A DNA stretch of 64,000 nucleotides from a virus. The first letter of the stretch is position 1, and the number at the start of each line of letters is the position of its first letter. Position numbers and translations under genes: made by a program. Location of the stretch: the IMG/VR virus record IMGVR_UViG_3300031521_000034, positions 1 through 64,000 of that record. One strand, 5' to 3'. The notes under the pieces were generated by a model. It worked only from the letters and a program-made list of their open reading frames with translations, searched no databases and was not told the DNA's origin. Shown here in pieces: positions 1 to 8,481 of the stretch.

Positions 1-231
1 CTTCGCACTTCCCCTCTGATCATGGCCACACTCACTGCAGCTAGCATGAACGGTCAAGCGTTGGTGTCAGCATATGTGTCGCGTCAAGCAAAGACTTCGC
101 TTGTTCGACTCACCAACGCTACCCCCGTTATCAACGGATCATTCAAGAACTGCTACAATTCTACTGGCCGCTATACTCTTGGTAGCAAGGGTATGACTGT
201 GTCGACGGGAATTGTCCAGTACTGGAGTTAA
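1..231 (+). CDS. C-terminal end of a gene entering from the left edge, unknown
   Basis: The frame is open from base 1 to a TAA at 229-231, so the start lies upstream of the window and only about 76 codons are visible. The visible part is rich in Ser, Thr, Gly and Asn, as is common in phage structural proteins, but no domain is recognised. It sits 13 nt before the next gene, whose ribosome binding site fills that gap, so the two are probably co-transcribed. A virion role is inferred only from composition and neighbours. Confidence 0.6.
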   Translation, partial: LRTSPLIMATLTAASMNGQALVSAYVSRQAKTSLVRLTNATPVINGSFKNCYNSTGRYTLGSKGMTVSTGIVQYWS

Positions 232-244
232 GAAAGGAATTCAA

Positions 245-1198
245 ATGGCTGTCACCGCCACCGTACTTGGTCCCAACAGTAAGGCTTTGGTTTTTGCAAA
301 CACAACCGGAGCCGAAATTCTGCAAGCCATCAGCGACACCCTAACGGCTGCTGGATGGACTGTCTGGGATCAAGTCTCCACCACCAATGTGGTGTTTCGT
401 AGCAAATGCTACGATAACGTCAACTACAAGTATGCGCAGGTCTTGTATTCGGCATCGAATGCGATGTACCTCAACGTGTTCGAGAACTGGAATACTACCA
501 GTCACTCTGGCACGAACCAAGTCTATCTGGACGGTTCTGGCACGCTGTATCAGCTCTCCATTTCTCTCACCAGCATGACGATTAACGTGTTTTGTTCAGC
601 ACGTTACCTTTATCTGCAACTCAACAATGCTTTCACCACCAGAAACGATGGTGCTGGTCTTTTTGAGTTCACCAGAGACAATCCTGCTGATACTCCTGCT
701 CTTGGCGTGCCGAACTTTTTCATGACGACCGGTATGCATTTGCGAGCAGACGTCCTGGATTCCAACACGCAGTATTTCAGTACTGTCGGTGGCGTTCCTC
801 GAAATCGTGCAGGACTGGTCGGGAAGCCTGCTGCCATGGGCAATGCGCTCATTTCTCCCAATGGAATCGTCGGCAGCATCGGTGGTAGTAACTACTCCGG
901 TACTGCCCACACAATCTACTCAGGTAGCTTGGGTGCAATGGTCAGTACCCCGAACTTCGTCACCACTGCCTCCAATCTGTCCAACCTGGTAGCGACGAAG
1001 GCCAGTCCTGGTGTGGATGCAACTGCCGCTTCGTTTGACTGGCGCGGTCGAGTCTTTGGTTTGAAGACTCTTCCGACCGGACTGGGTGTGTATGGTGACA
1101 TCCTTCCGGTGACTTGCGATGCCAATGGTTTCAGTGATCCCAGCGGCACTCCGGTCAGTCATATCGTGATTGGTGCCTGCACAGCTCTTCCGTACTAA
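245..1198 (+). CDS. Probable virion structural protein, 317 aa
   Basis: The ATG at 245 follows a good ribosome binding site (AAGGAA, 7 nt before it) and is preferred over an upstream in-frame start near 212 that overlaps the previous gene. The protein is rich in Ser, Thr, Asn, Gly and aromatic residues, with beta-prone stretches and few charged residues. It has no signal peptide or membrane segment. That profile fits a tail or other surface virion protein, but no family is recognised. A strong hairpin follows the stop codon, making this the end of its transcription unit. Confidence 0.7.
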   Translation: MAVTATVLGPNSKALVFANTTGAEILQAISDTLTAAGWTVWDQVSTTNVVFRSKCYDNVNYKYAQVLYSASNAMYLNVFENWNTTSHSGTNQVYLDGSGTLYQLSISLTSMTINVFCSARYLYLQLNNAFTTRNDGAGLFEFTRDNPADTPALGVPNFFMTTGMHLRADVLDSNTQYFSTVGGVPRNRAGLVGKPAAMGNALISPNGIVGSIGGSNYSGTAHTIYSGSLGAMVSTPNFVTTASNLSNLVATKASPGVDATAASFDWRGRVFGLKTLPTGLGVYGDILPVTCDANGFSDPSGTPVSHIVIGACTALPY

Positions 1199-1207
1199 TC
1201 GGCAAAT

Positions 1208-1241
1208 ACTCCATCAGACTGTTAAAGCAGTCTGATGGAGT
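1208..1241 (+). terminator. Hairpin terminator, 14-bp stem
   Basis: ACTCCATCAGACTG at 1208-1221 pairs perfectly with 1228-1241 around a 6-nt loop. It starts 10 nt after a stop codon. Only a short T run follows. The flanks (CGGCAAATA before, TTTATACCGC after) match the bracket seen around other hairpins in this window. Confidence 0.7.
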
Positions 1242-1288
1242 TTATACCGCAGTGTCAAATCATCTGGTCTATCAATTAGGAGGTTAGA

Positions 1289-1927
1289 ATGCCCGACCTC
1301 AATGCTCCAAGAAAAATAGCTACCAATTGGGTGCCTGAAGGAAAAAGGACTCCTGATTGGTATATCTTCAACCCTAAGTTCAGGGCAACTGTTCCATACA
1401 TACACTCCATGTCTGCTGACTATGTCAAGCAGTTTGGTACTCCAACATCTGGAGACAGAGCTGATGACAGGGCTATGCTCAACGAGCGCATAGACACCAT
1501 GATGACCATTGATGAGATGGTTGAGTACTACCGTAAGGGAGTAGTGGTGGGAGTGAAGCTTCGTGATGATGTGATTAAGATCTATCAGCACGTTACCAAC
1601 TATCTGGTCCACTGGAATAGAATCCTAACGACACAGATCAACATTCTCGATGCCCCCTTTGAAGACTTGGAGCTGATGAACCAGTTTGCAGACGCTGTTT
1701 ACGATCATGCTAAATGGGATCTCCCCAAAGTGGATCATGAAGAGTTTGTGTTCATGGATCAGAGCCCTATCTCAAATACATCTATTCTCCAAGGCACGAG
1801 AGGTGAGATCAATCATGAGGATGGAGAGTATGTGCCACCTCAGAGAGACTCTTTCGCCGAAGCATTCTCCCAGGTGCAGGAGAGCTTGAACTACAACTTC
1901 TACTCAGGAAGAAATAGGGGTAAGTGA
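1289..1927 (+). CDS. Unknown protein, 212 aa, probable virion component
   Basis: The start is set by a strong AGGAGG 6 nt before the ATG. The N-terminal third is aromatic and proline-rich (for example PDWYIFNPKF near residues 22-31). The middle looks alpha-helical and the tail is acidic. No catalytic motif, signal peptide or membrane segment is visible. The stop codon overlaps the next start by one base (TGATG), so the two genes are translationally coupled and probably act together. The function is unknown and a structural role is inferred from the neighbourhood. Confidence 0.65.
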   Translation: MPDLNAPRKIATNWVPEGKRTPDWYIFNPKFRATVPYIHSMSADYVKQFGTPTSGDRADDRAMLNERIDTMMTIDEMVEYYRKGVVVGVKLRDDVIKIYQHVTNYLVHWNRILTTQINILDAPFEDLELMNQFADAVYDHAKWDLPKVDHEEFVFMDQSPISNTSILQGTRGEINHEDGEYVPPQRDSFAEAFSQVQESLNYNFYSGRNRGK

Positions 1928-3288
1928 TGGAGTTTCAAGAATCCCCACTACAGCTGGAAGTAAACAAGATCTTTGCAGCTGACAACATGCCAGTGCATTA
2001 CTTCTACAAGATGCAGATTCATGTCAACGGTGAAACAATTGAGCCATTGAAAGTAATCTCACAGGACATCAATCGTGCATTCTTCGAGAACTATTGCGAT
2101 GAACACATGATTGAATTCATGATAGGTGCAGGTACTTACCTGACGAAGATCTACAGGAATCGCAACTTCATCGAAGTCACGATTATTGCAGAACCTATCA
2201 ATCCGACAACCAAACTCACTGATCCCAAATACAAGACCCTCACTCGTCGTTTTGTGGGTGTGCTTGTTGAGGATATCAGCGACCCTATTCTGGAAGCTCA
2301 GAACAAAACACTGATCGACGCTGATAAGCTTGATCGAACAAACATCATTGCAGCAACTATTCAGCTCATCGACATTTATGTTGATAAAGCTCGAGTCAGG
2401 TCAGTGGGTAGAACGTTCAGGAAAGCATCCATCGAGGAAGCGCTCAAGGCTCTTTTAATTGATGAGTCAGCTAAGGACAAAGTACCTGCCGAGTATGCAG
2501 TGAAGGGTGTGGATATGGTCCCTGCCACACACACTGAAGTTCGTGAACATATCGTCATCCCACAGGGCACCCCTCTGCATCGCGCACCTGCTTTCATGCA
2601 TGAGAGTTGCGGTGGTGTTTATAGTGCCGGGTTCTCGTACTACTACTCGAATGGGTATTGGTACGTCTATCCTGCATATGACACCACCAGGTTCTCCAGC
2701 GGTAAGAAGACACTGACTATCATTAATGTGCCTTCGGATATGTATCCGGGTGTTGAGAAGACGTACAAAATCGATGGAACCAATACGACCATTTTGGCTA
2801 CTGGTAAAGCATCCTTCGAGGATAAGTCTGATCAGCAAGATTTGCAGTTAGGCAACGGTATTCGGTTTGCTGATGCTTCAAAGTTCATTGATGGCTTTGC
2901 TAGTGTCTCCAACAACAAAGCCATTGTGGACAGAGCTACCAATGTCACTGAAGTGATATCAAAAGCTCGTAAGTCTGGAACCAATAACGTCAAGCTCTCA
3001 GGGTTGGCGATTAACTCCAACAGCTATGTTCAGTATTCTGAATTGGCTAGGCGTAACTGTGCATCATTGCAGTTGGTGTGGGAGCACGCTTATCCCGATG
3101 CTCTTTATCCCGGAATGCCTGTTCGAATGTTCTACCTCGAGAAAGAAGAGGTGAAACAAGTTGATGGCATTTTGATTGCAGCGATGGAGTACATCTATGC
3201 CAAGGATAAGGCCACGTTCGCAACGCAGTACATCCATAACGTAGCACTAATGGTGTTTGTCAACAATAAGACCACTGTGAACCAGTAA
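1927..3288 (+). CDS. Unknown protein, 453 aa, probable virion component
   Basis: The ATG at 1927 shares a base with the stop of the upstream gene; a GTG three bases earlier is possible but less likely. The protein is mixed alpha/beta with no signal peptide or membrane segment. It has a tyrosine-rich patch near residues 230-245 (SYYYSNGYWYVYP). No known domain was recognised. It ends at a convergent junction, with a 17-bp hairpin between it and the minus-strand gene. A tail or baseplate role is plausible given its size and partners, but is unproven. Confidence 0.65.
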   Translation: MEFQESPLQLEVNKIFAADNMPVHYFYKMQIHVNGETIEPLKVISQDINRAFFENYCDEHMIEFMIGAGTYLTKIYRNRNFIEVTIIAEPINPTTKLTDPKYKTLTRRFVGVLVEDISDPILEAQNKTLIDADKLDRTNIIAATIQLIDIYVDKARVRSVGRTFRKASIEEALKALLIDESAKDKVPAEYAVKGVDMVPATHTEVREHIVIPQGTPLHRAPAFMHESCGGVYSAGFSYYYSNGYWYVYPAYDTTRFSSGKKTLTIINVPSDMYPGVEKTYKIDGTNTTILATGKASFEDKSDQQDLQLGNGIRFADASKFIDGFASVSNNKAIVDRATNVTEVISKARKSGTNNVKLSGLAINSNSYVQYSELARRNCASLQLVWEHAYPDALYPGMPVRMFYLEKEEVKQVDGILIAAMEYIYAKDKATFATQYIHNVALMVFVNNKTTVNQ

Positions 3289-3299
3289 TGCACAGGCAT

Positions 3300-3340
3300 A
3301 CACACTCTCTGAGAGCTTTTTAGGCTCTCAGAGAGTGTGT
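3300..3340. terminator. Bidirectional hairpin terminator, 17-bp stem
   Basis: The stem 3300-3316 pairs perfectly with 3324-3340 around the loop TTTTTAG. It lies between two convergent genes (stops at 3288 and 3349) and so probably ends both transcripts. GGCATA immediately precedes it. Confidence 0.75.
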
Positions 3341-3348
3341 ATAGCTAT

Positions 3349-3828
3349 TTAGAACTCAAGCCTCTCCAAAGCCCGTTTACCTTCACTAAGGTGCGGTCCT
3401 TTGACTCCAGTGAGAATCGCATAAATGCGAACACCAGAGTAAAGTAAAAACTTATGGAAACGTGATACGTTATGTGAGATCATCGCCACTCGAAGAAACT
3501 CATCAGCATCAGCGCGTGTGATACGGATGGGTTTGTTGGTGATGTCGTAAACTGTGAGGTATTCGCACAGCCAGTCATGAAGTATGACGGACTGAGTGTA
3601 GCGTCCCATTGTAGGCGCAAAGTCCCAGAACATGCGGGGAACAGTGGCTCCATCAGACAGATACCCCTTAGGGACTGTTACCTTGTACTTATCTCCAGTG
3701 TGCTGGTCTTTCGCATAGAAGGTAGTGATGTTCTTGGTTTCCCACAGATCCGTGCGGAGAACAGAGGAGGGGCGATGTGCATATGAGATCATCACATCGG
3801 TATCGAAGTACCCTGATTCGAGTTTCAT
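3349..3828 (-). CDS. DUF1353-like phage protein, 159 aa
   Basis: The core around residues 55-90 (PKGYLSDGATVPRMFW, then SVILHDWLCEY) matches the DUF1353 signature: a Pro-x-Gly-[FY] run, Asp-Gly-Ala-Thr-Val-Pro-Arg, then an aliphatic stretch ending in His-Asp. DUF1353 proteins are common in tailed phages and have no agreed function. The ATG at 3828 is chosen because GGAAA lies 7 nt upstream; a TTG at 3861 could add 11 residues. The gene is alone on the minus strand, convergent with virion genes and divergent from the nucleotide-metabolism operon. Confidence 0.65.
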   Translation of the reverse strand: MKLESGYFDTDVMISYAHRPSSVLRTDLWETKNITTFYAKDQHTGDKYKVTVPKGYLSDGATVPRMFWDFAPTMGRYTQSVILHDWLCEYLTVYDITNKPIRITRADADEFLRVAMISHNVSRFHKFLLYSGVRIYAILTGVKGPHLSEGKRALERLEF

Positions 3829-3903
3829 CTTGATTTCCAATTGTGTATTAACAAAAGTCAATCACTCATTATTCTAATGATGAAGCTTAATTGGGAGTGA
3901 CTG

Positions 3904-4272
3904 ATGCAGCAAATTCCGACTCATGTGCGTATCGATATTGCTAGCATTCTTAAAGAATTCTCAAAACAAATGAGAGCCGCTAGCATCGATTACGACATAG
4001 ATCCGATCCTGTGTGAACTTTGGTCGGCTCTATGGAAAGAAGAATTATGGGGGCAGCGCCTTGATGATTCGATTATTGAAGTAACAAACTCTTTCTCTGA
4101 CGATGGATATACCGAGCAGCGGATGAGTCAGCTCTATGACGCAATAAGCTATTTGGCTTACTCGTTAAGGGACAAGGCAACTGAGCTTGGGATGTACCTC
4201 AATGGAATCATCCCATACGATTTCTATGATCTCCAATACGGATTGCTGACTGTAAAAAGAGAGGATGTATGA
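3904..4272 (+). CDS. Unknown small acidic protein, 122 aa
   Basis: The ATG follows a GGGAGTG ribosome binding site. The product is mostly helical and acidic, with no Cys cluster, membrane segment or catalytic motif. Its stop overlaps the start of the thymidylate kinase gene (ATGA), so it opens the operon that also holds the kinase and thymidylate synthase. Co-translation hints at a role in nucleotide supply or its timing, but this is only context. Confidence 0.6.
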   Translation: MQQIPTHVRIDIASILKEFSKQMRAASIDYDIDPILCELWSALWKEELWGQRLDDSIIEVTNSFSDDGYTEQRMSQLYDAISYLAYSLRDKATELGMYLNGIIPYDFYDLQYGLLTVKREDV

Positions 4273-5006
4273 ATCACACACCAAATAAGGGCTTGTTTAT
4301 CTCAGTTGATGGGATAGGCGGTTCTGGAAAAACTACTCTGACAAACATGCTCAAGAAGAGGCTTTTGTCGGAGATTGCTGATCTGACAAAAGAACTCTCT
4401 GAAAAGAAAGGGTGGGTGTTTGCACCTGAACAAAAAGAGGTTCTGGTGTTTCATCCCCTGTACAGCACATCTGAAGGGCGAAGGATACTCGACGAGATGC
4501 TTGCCCGTGCTGATGAGCTCGGTAGTGCGGGTGAGTTCGAAATGCACACTGTGAGCAAGTTGCTTGATGCCCATGGTGCAAATCTCAAACAGAACATCGC
4601 GCCTCAACTTGAAAAAGGTGAGGTAGTTATTGCTGAACGCTACATAACAACGATTGCGTCATATAACGTTCGCAGCAGCGAGTGCAGGGCTCTGTTTGAA
4701 CGAAGGCTTGTAAAAGAGTTCATGCCTCCGCACATTGGGCTTGTCCCTTATGTTGATGGGGAAGTGGCGAAAGCCCGTACCGATGCACGAGATCGGTCAA
4801 CACAGATCGACAACAAACCCCTGTCGTTCTATAAAGACATGGCCGCCAGGATGCAAGACGCAGTTATCAATCCCTGGACAAATGGACTGGGGATATTGAA
4901 TCAATCGATCACCATGTTTTTGGATTGTTCGAAAACACCCGATGAAGTTTGCAGTGAAGCAATTCGTGACATCCGTTACTATCTGGAAGGAAAGTTAAAT
5001 GCGTGA
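4269..5006 (+). CDS. tmk: Thymidylate kinase (dTMP kinase)
   Basis: The enzyme phosphorylates dTMP to dTDP, the step after thymidylate synthase. The N terminus carries a P-loop (GIGGSGKTT, residues 15-23) directly after a beta strand, as in dTMP kinases. ERY at 123-125 sits where the family has its D/E-R-Y substrate-binding motif. At 245 aa it is longer than the usual 205-215, with extra sequence after the P-loop helix (about 38-58). It overlaps the upstream gene by 4 nt and thymidylate synthase by 8 nt, forming a compact dTMP-to-dTDP cassette. Another P-loop nucleoside kinase is less likely given the neighbour. Confidence 0.85.
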   Translation: MNHTPNKGLFISVDGIGGSGKTTLTNMLKKRLLSEIADLTKELSEKKGWVFAPEQKEVLVFHPLYSTSEGRRILDEMLARADELGSAGEFEMHTVSKLLDAHGANLKQNIAPQLEKGEVVIAERYITTIASYNVRSSECRALFERRLVKEFMPPHIGLVPYVDGEVAKARTDARDRSTQIDNKPLSFYKDMAARMQDAVINPWTNGLGILNQSITMFLDCSKTPDEVCSEAIRDIRYYLEGKLNA

Positions 5007-6003
5007 AGTCAGTGAAAATCGCACACTGGATGCGGTCAGTGATGCTTATGCAGGATTCCTGCGCAAGGTGCTCGGCTCTGGTACGCAGATCGGTAACCGC
5101 ACCAAGGTGACAGGCTATCGTTTCGTTGGTATCTCCACCACGATCAACCTGTCTCCGTTTCTGATGGGCAGTAAAGAATTCGATGAGATGAAATCGGATC
5201 TCAAAGCCAACCTTGATGTTGAGACGAGCAAGCTTCCGGACGACTTCTCCATCCTGGCTGCTTCATCTCAACGCAAGTTGCCGATCATGTCGGCCATCGG
5301 TGAGCTTCTGGGGTTCCTCAGGGGTTATGACAATGCCGAAGACTTTGCATCTCTGGGATGCAACTTCTGGTTCAAGAATGCCAATGGTACTCCGGAATGG
5401 ATTCACAATCCGAACCGCAAGGGTGACAATGACCTGGGTCGTATCTATGGCAAGCAGTGGACCGACTGGAAGTGTGCTGATGGTTCGAGCATCAACCAGG
5501 TCAAGAACCTGATCGACGGTATCAATACAGACCCGCTCGGTCGTCGCCACATCATCAATGGCTGGCGTCCTGATGAGCTCGAACAAATGGCACTGCCGCC
5601 CTGTCATCTGCTGTACCAATTCTTCCCGAACCCCAATAACGGGATGATGGATCTGTTGATGTACCAGCGCAGTGTGGATTCGTATCTGGGCCTACCTTCG
5701 AACTGGGTCTCGTGTTCATTGCTGCTCGCCATCATCTGTCGCTTTACCGGCTACAAGCCCGGCAAGCTGGTTCATACCGGCGGTGACTGCCACATCTATG
5801 CCAACGCTTACGAGCAGGCTATCGAGATCAGCAATCGTGGTACGGAAAAGATCTATCCTCCGATCGTAGTTCTGAGCAATCAGATCGAGCGGTATGAAGG
5901 TACGGACTTCCCGTATGAACGGATGCTTGAGATCTGTCCGGGTCACTTCCAAATCTTCAACTACTTTCCTGGGCCTGCACTCAAAGCCGAGATGGTCGAA
6001 TAA
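4999..6003 (+). CDS. thyA: Thymidylate synthase (ThyA type)
   Basis: The enzyme methylates dUMP to dTMP using methylene-tetrahydrofolate. Visible hallmarks are the phosphate-binding GRRH (181-184), the active-site PPCH with nucleophile Cys202, the SVDSYLGLPSNW block (225-236) and the GDCHIYANAY block near residue 263. At 334 aa it is somewhat longer than E. coli ThyA (264 aa), with extra sequence in the first 60 residues and around 130-150. It overlaps the thymidylate kinase gene by 8 nt. All key residues are present, so it should be active. Confidence 0.95.
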   Translation: MREVSENRTLDAVSDAYAGFLRKVLGSGTQIGNRTKVTGYRFVGISTTINLSPFLMGSKEFDEMKSDLKANLDVETSKLPDDFSILAASSQRKLPIMSAIGELLGFLRGYDNAEDFASLGCNFWFKNANGTPEWIHNPNRKGDNDLGRIYGKQWTDWKCADGSSINQVKNLIDGINTDPLGRRHIINGWRPDELEQMALPPCHLLYQFFPNPNNGMMDLLMYQRSVDSYLGLPSNWVSCSLLLAIICRFTGYKPGKLVHTGGDCHIYANAYEQAIEISNRGTEKIYPPIVVLSNQIERYEGTDFPYERMLEICPGHFQIFNYFPGPALKAEMVE

Positions 6004-6025
6004 GCTGCACTGAAAGGACATTCAA

Positions 6026-7447
6026 ATGCAGTACCTGATGGATATTTACCACAACTACGCAGAGTTGATGAAGAACCCGGTATTTGCGGGTATCGCATCG
6101 CTGTGGGGTGTGAGCGTGATTGGTTTTATTTTCAAGAGCGTCCCCAGCAAGATCTGGGGATCGATCATGAGACAGATTACCACTACTGTCTCTATTGACA
6201 ACTCGCGTGGTTGGCCTGCGTGTAACGACCAAGTGTTTCTGGCGTTTGGTAAGTGGGCAAGTAAACAAAAGGGAGTTCGGTTCTCCAGAAGCTTCTTTGT
6301 TTCTGGATCGATGGATGGCTCCAAGCAAACAATGCCGGGTGCTGGTACTCACTACTTCTTTTACAAGAGGCGTCTGTTCTGGTACAGCATGGTGAGACTC
6401 CAGAGTTCTGGTAGCGAGAATGAGAAGAGGGAATTCGTTATTAACCTACTGGGTCGCAAGAAAGATCTGATTGATGAATTGGTGGATGAGTTCTATCCTT
6501 CCATTCCATCTACTGGAATTAAGATCTTTCGGTTTGCCAAGGATGGGTGGGTGCGGTATGCTACGGCGAAGACCAGACCGCTCAATACCGTTATACTCAA
6601 TCAGGAAACCAAGAATGAGATTGTCGGTTCCATCGATGAATTCATGGCAAGCGAGAAGTGGTATAATGACCGCTCCATCGCGTACAAACACTGCCATGTG
6701 CTCTACGGTCCTCCTGGAACTGGTAAGTCTAGCTTGGTTCGTGCTCTGGCAACGGAATACGATCTTCCCATCTTCAACATCATGCTCCAGGATATGTCGG
6801 ATGAACGGTTTGAAGCCGCCATGTTCTCAGTCAATGATGAAGTGGATTCCTATATGAAAAAGCCATGGGGTGGCATCGTTCTCATCGAAGACTTCGATAG
6901 CAGCAAAGCTGTTCAGAGTCGTTACATCCCCAAACACAAAAATAGCGATATACCGGTTGGTACATCTTTCAATGCTGTTGAGATGATAAAGCTTACCAGA
7001 CAAGCTAGTGTTAGGCAGCTTGGCGAGAAGTCCGAAAACCCAGATGCTGATGAACATAAAATCAGCATGGACCTCGAGCGACTGACTTTGTCTGGGATGC
7101 TCAACACTCTGGACGGTGTAGTGGGTCTGGATCGAGTGCTGATCTTCATGACCGCCAATAACCTCGAGAACATCGATGAAGCGCTGCTTCGGAAGGGACG
7201 TGTGGATAAGACGACCTATATTGGTCATCTCACCCATGCCGAAATCTGTGAGTATGGCAAGAAGATGTTCCCGGAATATGCGCTGCCTGATGACAGGGTG
7301 TTTGCACCAATTGCAGGCAGTTCTTTGCAAGACGTTTTTATCAGCAACAAGTATGATCCGGAAGCATTCTATGGTGCTCTGGAGGTGGTGAAGGAAGCCA
7401 CCGATAAGAACGTCAGCGCTTTCCGTGGTTGTGTAGTGCGGCGGTAA
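6026..7447 (+). CDS. Membrane-anchored BCS1-like AAA+ ATPase, 473 aa
   Basis: The AAA+ core has Walker A GPPGTGKSS (228-236), Walker B with GGIVLIEDFD (282-291), a sensor-1-like FMTANN (374-379) and an arginine-finger region LLRKGRVD (387-394). The N terminus has one hydrophobic segment (about 18-37) followed by about 180 residues in the position of a BCS1 N-terminal domain. This layout matches BCS1-type AAA proteins, which are known for moving folded proteins across membranes. A 50-60-residue insertion separates Walker B and sensor 1. It follows thyA by 22 nt with an AAGGA ribosome binding site. The phage substrate is unknown; a membrane chaperone or remodelling role is inferred. Confidence 0.8.
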   Translation: MQYLMDIYHNYAELMKNPVFAGIASLWGVSVIGFIFKSVPSKIWGSIMRQITTTVSIDNSRGWPACNDQVFLAFGKWASKQKGVRFSRSFFVSGSMDGSKQTMPGAGTHYFFYKRRLFWYSMVRLQSSGSENEKREFVINLLGRKKDLIDELVDEFYPSIPSTGIKIFRFAKDGWVRYATAKTRPLNTVILNQETKNEIVGSIDEFMASEKWYNDRSIAYKHCHVLYGPPGTGKSSLVRALATEYDLPIFNIMLQDMSDERFEAAMFSVNDEVDSYMKKPWGGIVLIEDFDSSKAVQSRYIPKHKNSDIPVGTSFNAVEMIKLTRQASVRQLGEKSENPDADEHKISMDLERLTLSGMLNTLDGVVGLDRVLIFMTANNLENIDEALLRKGRVDKTTYIGHLTHAEICEYGKKMFPEYALPDDRVFAPIAGSSLQDVFISNKYDPEAFYGALEVVKEATDKNVSAFRGCVVRR

Positions 7448-7469
7448 CTGTCTCATATCCTAGCCAATC

Positions 7470-7495
7470 GTATGCCTGGAACCAGCCAGGCATAC
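7470..7495 (+). terminator. Hairpin with perfect 10-bp stem
   Basis: GTATGCCTGG at 7470-7479 pairs with 7486-7495 around AACCAG. It lies 23 nt after the AAA+ ATPase stop and ends just before the ribosome binding site of the next gene. Here the GGCATA/TATGCC signature forms the stem itself. No T-run follows, so it may attenuate or process the transcript rather than terminate fully. Confidence 0.55.
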
Positions 7496-7510
7496 GTTGG
7501 TAGGGACATC

Positions 7511-7801
7511 GTGGACATTCATTTTCCATATTCAGACAACGAGTTCATTACCGGCATTGCAGTAATAACGCCAGACGATAAGGTGTGGTTTATGCCTCGC
7601 CCATATCGTCACTTTGATCTAGTAAAAAAAATAAGGAATGAGTCAGGATACAAATCCGGCTTTATCAAAGAGCAAGGGTTCACAACAAACTTACGACGAT
7701 TTGTCGACAGGTATGAAGCACGCGTCGTTGCACGCAATGCTGGTCAACTATTGCTAACTGTACATCCAGGGAAGTTTTTATGGTCTGAAGATATATGGTG
7801 A
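7511..7801 (+). CDS. Small conserved-type phage protein, 96 aa, function unknown
   Basis: The start is taken as GTG at 7511, 4 nt after GGTAGGGA; an ATG at 7472 lies inside a hairpin and has no ribosome binding site. The sequence has a MPRPYRH motif, a QGFTTNLRRFVDRYEA block and an ending with GQ...LWSEDIW. This pattern (R-P-x-R-H, G-F-x-T...R-F-V-x-R-x-E-A, A-G-Q, S-E-D-[IL]-W) recurs in small unnamed phage proteins as I remember them. No activity is assigned. It follows the AAA+ ATPase gene. Confidence 0.65.
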   Translation: MDIHFPYSDNEFITGIAVITPDDKVWFMPRPYRHFDLVKKIRNESGYKSGFIKEQGFTTNLRRFVDRYEARVVARNAGQLLLTVHPGKFLWSEDIW

Positions 7802-7819
7802 ACTAGATCTATTCAATCA

Positions 7820-7827
7820 CATATTAC
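7820..7827 (+). promoter_or_regulatory. Candidate early-promoter-like motif CATATTAC
   Basis: CATATTAC matches 7 of 8 bases of TATATTAC, the element I recall for phiKZ early promoters recognised by the virion RNA polymerase. It sits in an AT-rich gap of 118 bp (7802-7919), about 90 nt before the next ATG. This is one match with no mapped transcript. Confidence 0.2.
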
Positions 7828-7919
7828 ACAAATAGAGATGAGAATTATCTTATCTCATATACCAACCGCACTACTCTTTTAGCCAGGAGATGCGTATTTA
7901 ATGAAAGAAGGATAATCAA

Positions 7920-8396
7920 ATGTTCATGACCAAACTGGAATACCAAACTCTTGTGACGCATGTTGTTAAGGAAACGAGCGGTAATTCGCACGAATTCTTC
8001 AAGATGTTTTCACGCTCTCTTCAACTCAAAATCAATGAGTACTTCCGGAAAAACATCGTCACCGACGACGTCACTACCAGGAAGGACCTGGTCGGCCGCT
8101 GCGTGAATGGTGACCTGCTTGCCCTGCGTTTCTTTTGGTACATGGGGCCGTCACTGTCAGTTTGCATTTTCAATGACCCGTACGACGTCGACGTCACGTC
8201 GGAAGAGATCTACGGGCACAAAGACGTCATCAGCACCGATGTGCGTATCGGTAACAACTACGATACGCGCGTTGATGAGTCGTATAAGATCCTGATGAAG
8301 TTCATTCAGTACCTTGCCGGTTACGAATGCCCTTGTCAGACTGCGATTCCCCAAAAAGAATTAGTGCGTACTTGCGCATGTGTTTTGAATTCGTAA
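7920..8396 (+). CDS. Unknown protein, 158 aa
   Basis: The ATG follows GAAGGA; a second in-frame ATG lies two codons on. The protein is mixed alpha/beta with a C-terminal cysteine-rich end (CPCQ near 144-147 and CAC near 152-154) that might bind metal or form disulfides. Codons ending in C or G are more frequent than in most neighbours, suggesting good expression. It stands alone between an AT-rich intergenic region and a 14-bp hairpin, so it is probably its own transcription unit. No family is recognised. Confidence 0.65.
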   Translation: MFMTKLEYQTLVTHVVKETSGNSHEFFKMFSRSLQLKINEYFRKNIVTDDVTTRKDLVGRCVNGDLLALRFFWYMGPSLSVCIFNDPYDVDVTSEEIYGHKDVISTDVRIGNNYDTRVDESYKILMKFIQYLAGYECPCQTAIPQKELVRTCACVLNS

Positions 8397-8406
8397 TGTA
8401 GGAAAC

Positions 8407-8441
8407 TACCATCCAGAGCTATTCTTTAGCTCTGGATGGTA
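8407..8441 (+). terminator. Hairpin terminator, 14-bp stem
   Basis: TACCATCCAGAGCT (8407-8420) pairs perfectly with 8428-8441 around ATTCTTT, 11 nt after a stop codon. It has no strong U-tract, like others in this genome. Confidence 0.65.
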
Positions 8442-8481
8442 TGTCGTATTCTTATTTTTCTCCAACACAATGAGACCAAAA

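Noticed and set aside
7472-7510. ATG at 7472 as start of the 96-aa gene
   Set aside because: It lies within a perfect 10-bp hairpin without a ribosome binding site; the GTG at 7511 has a good one.
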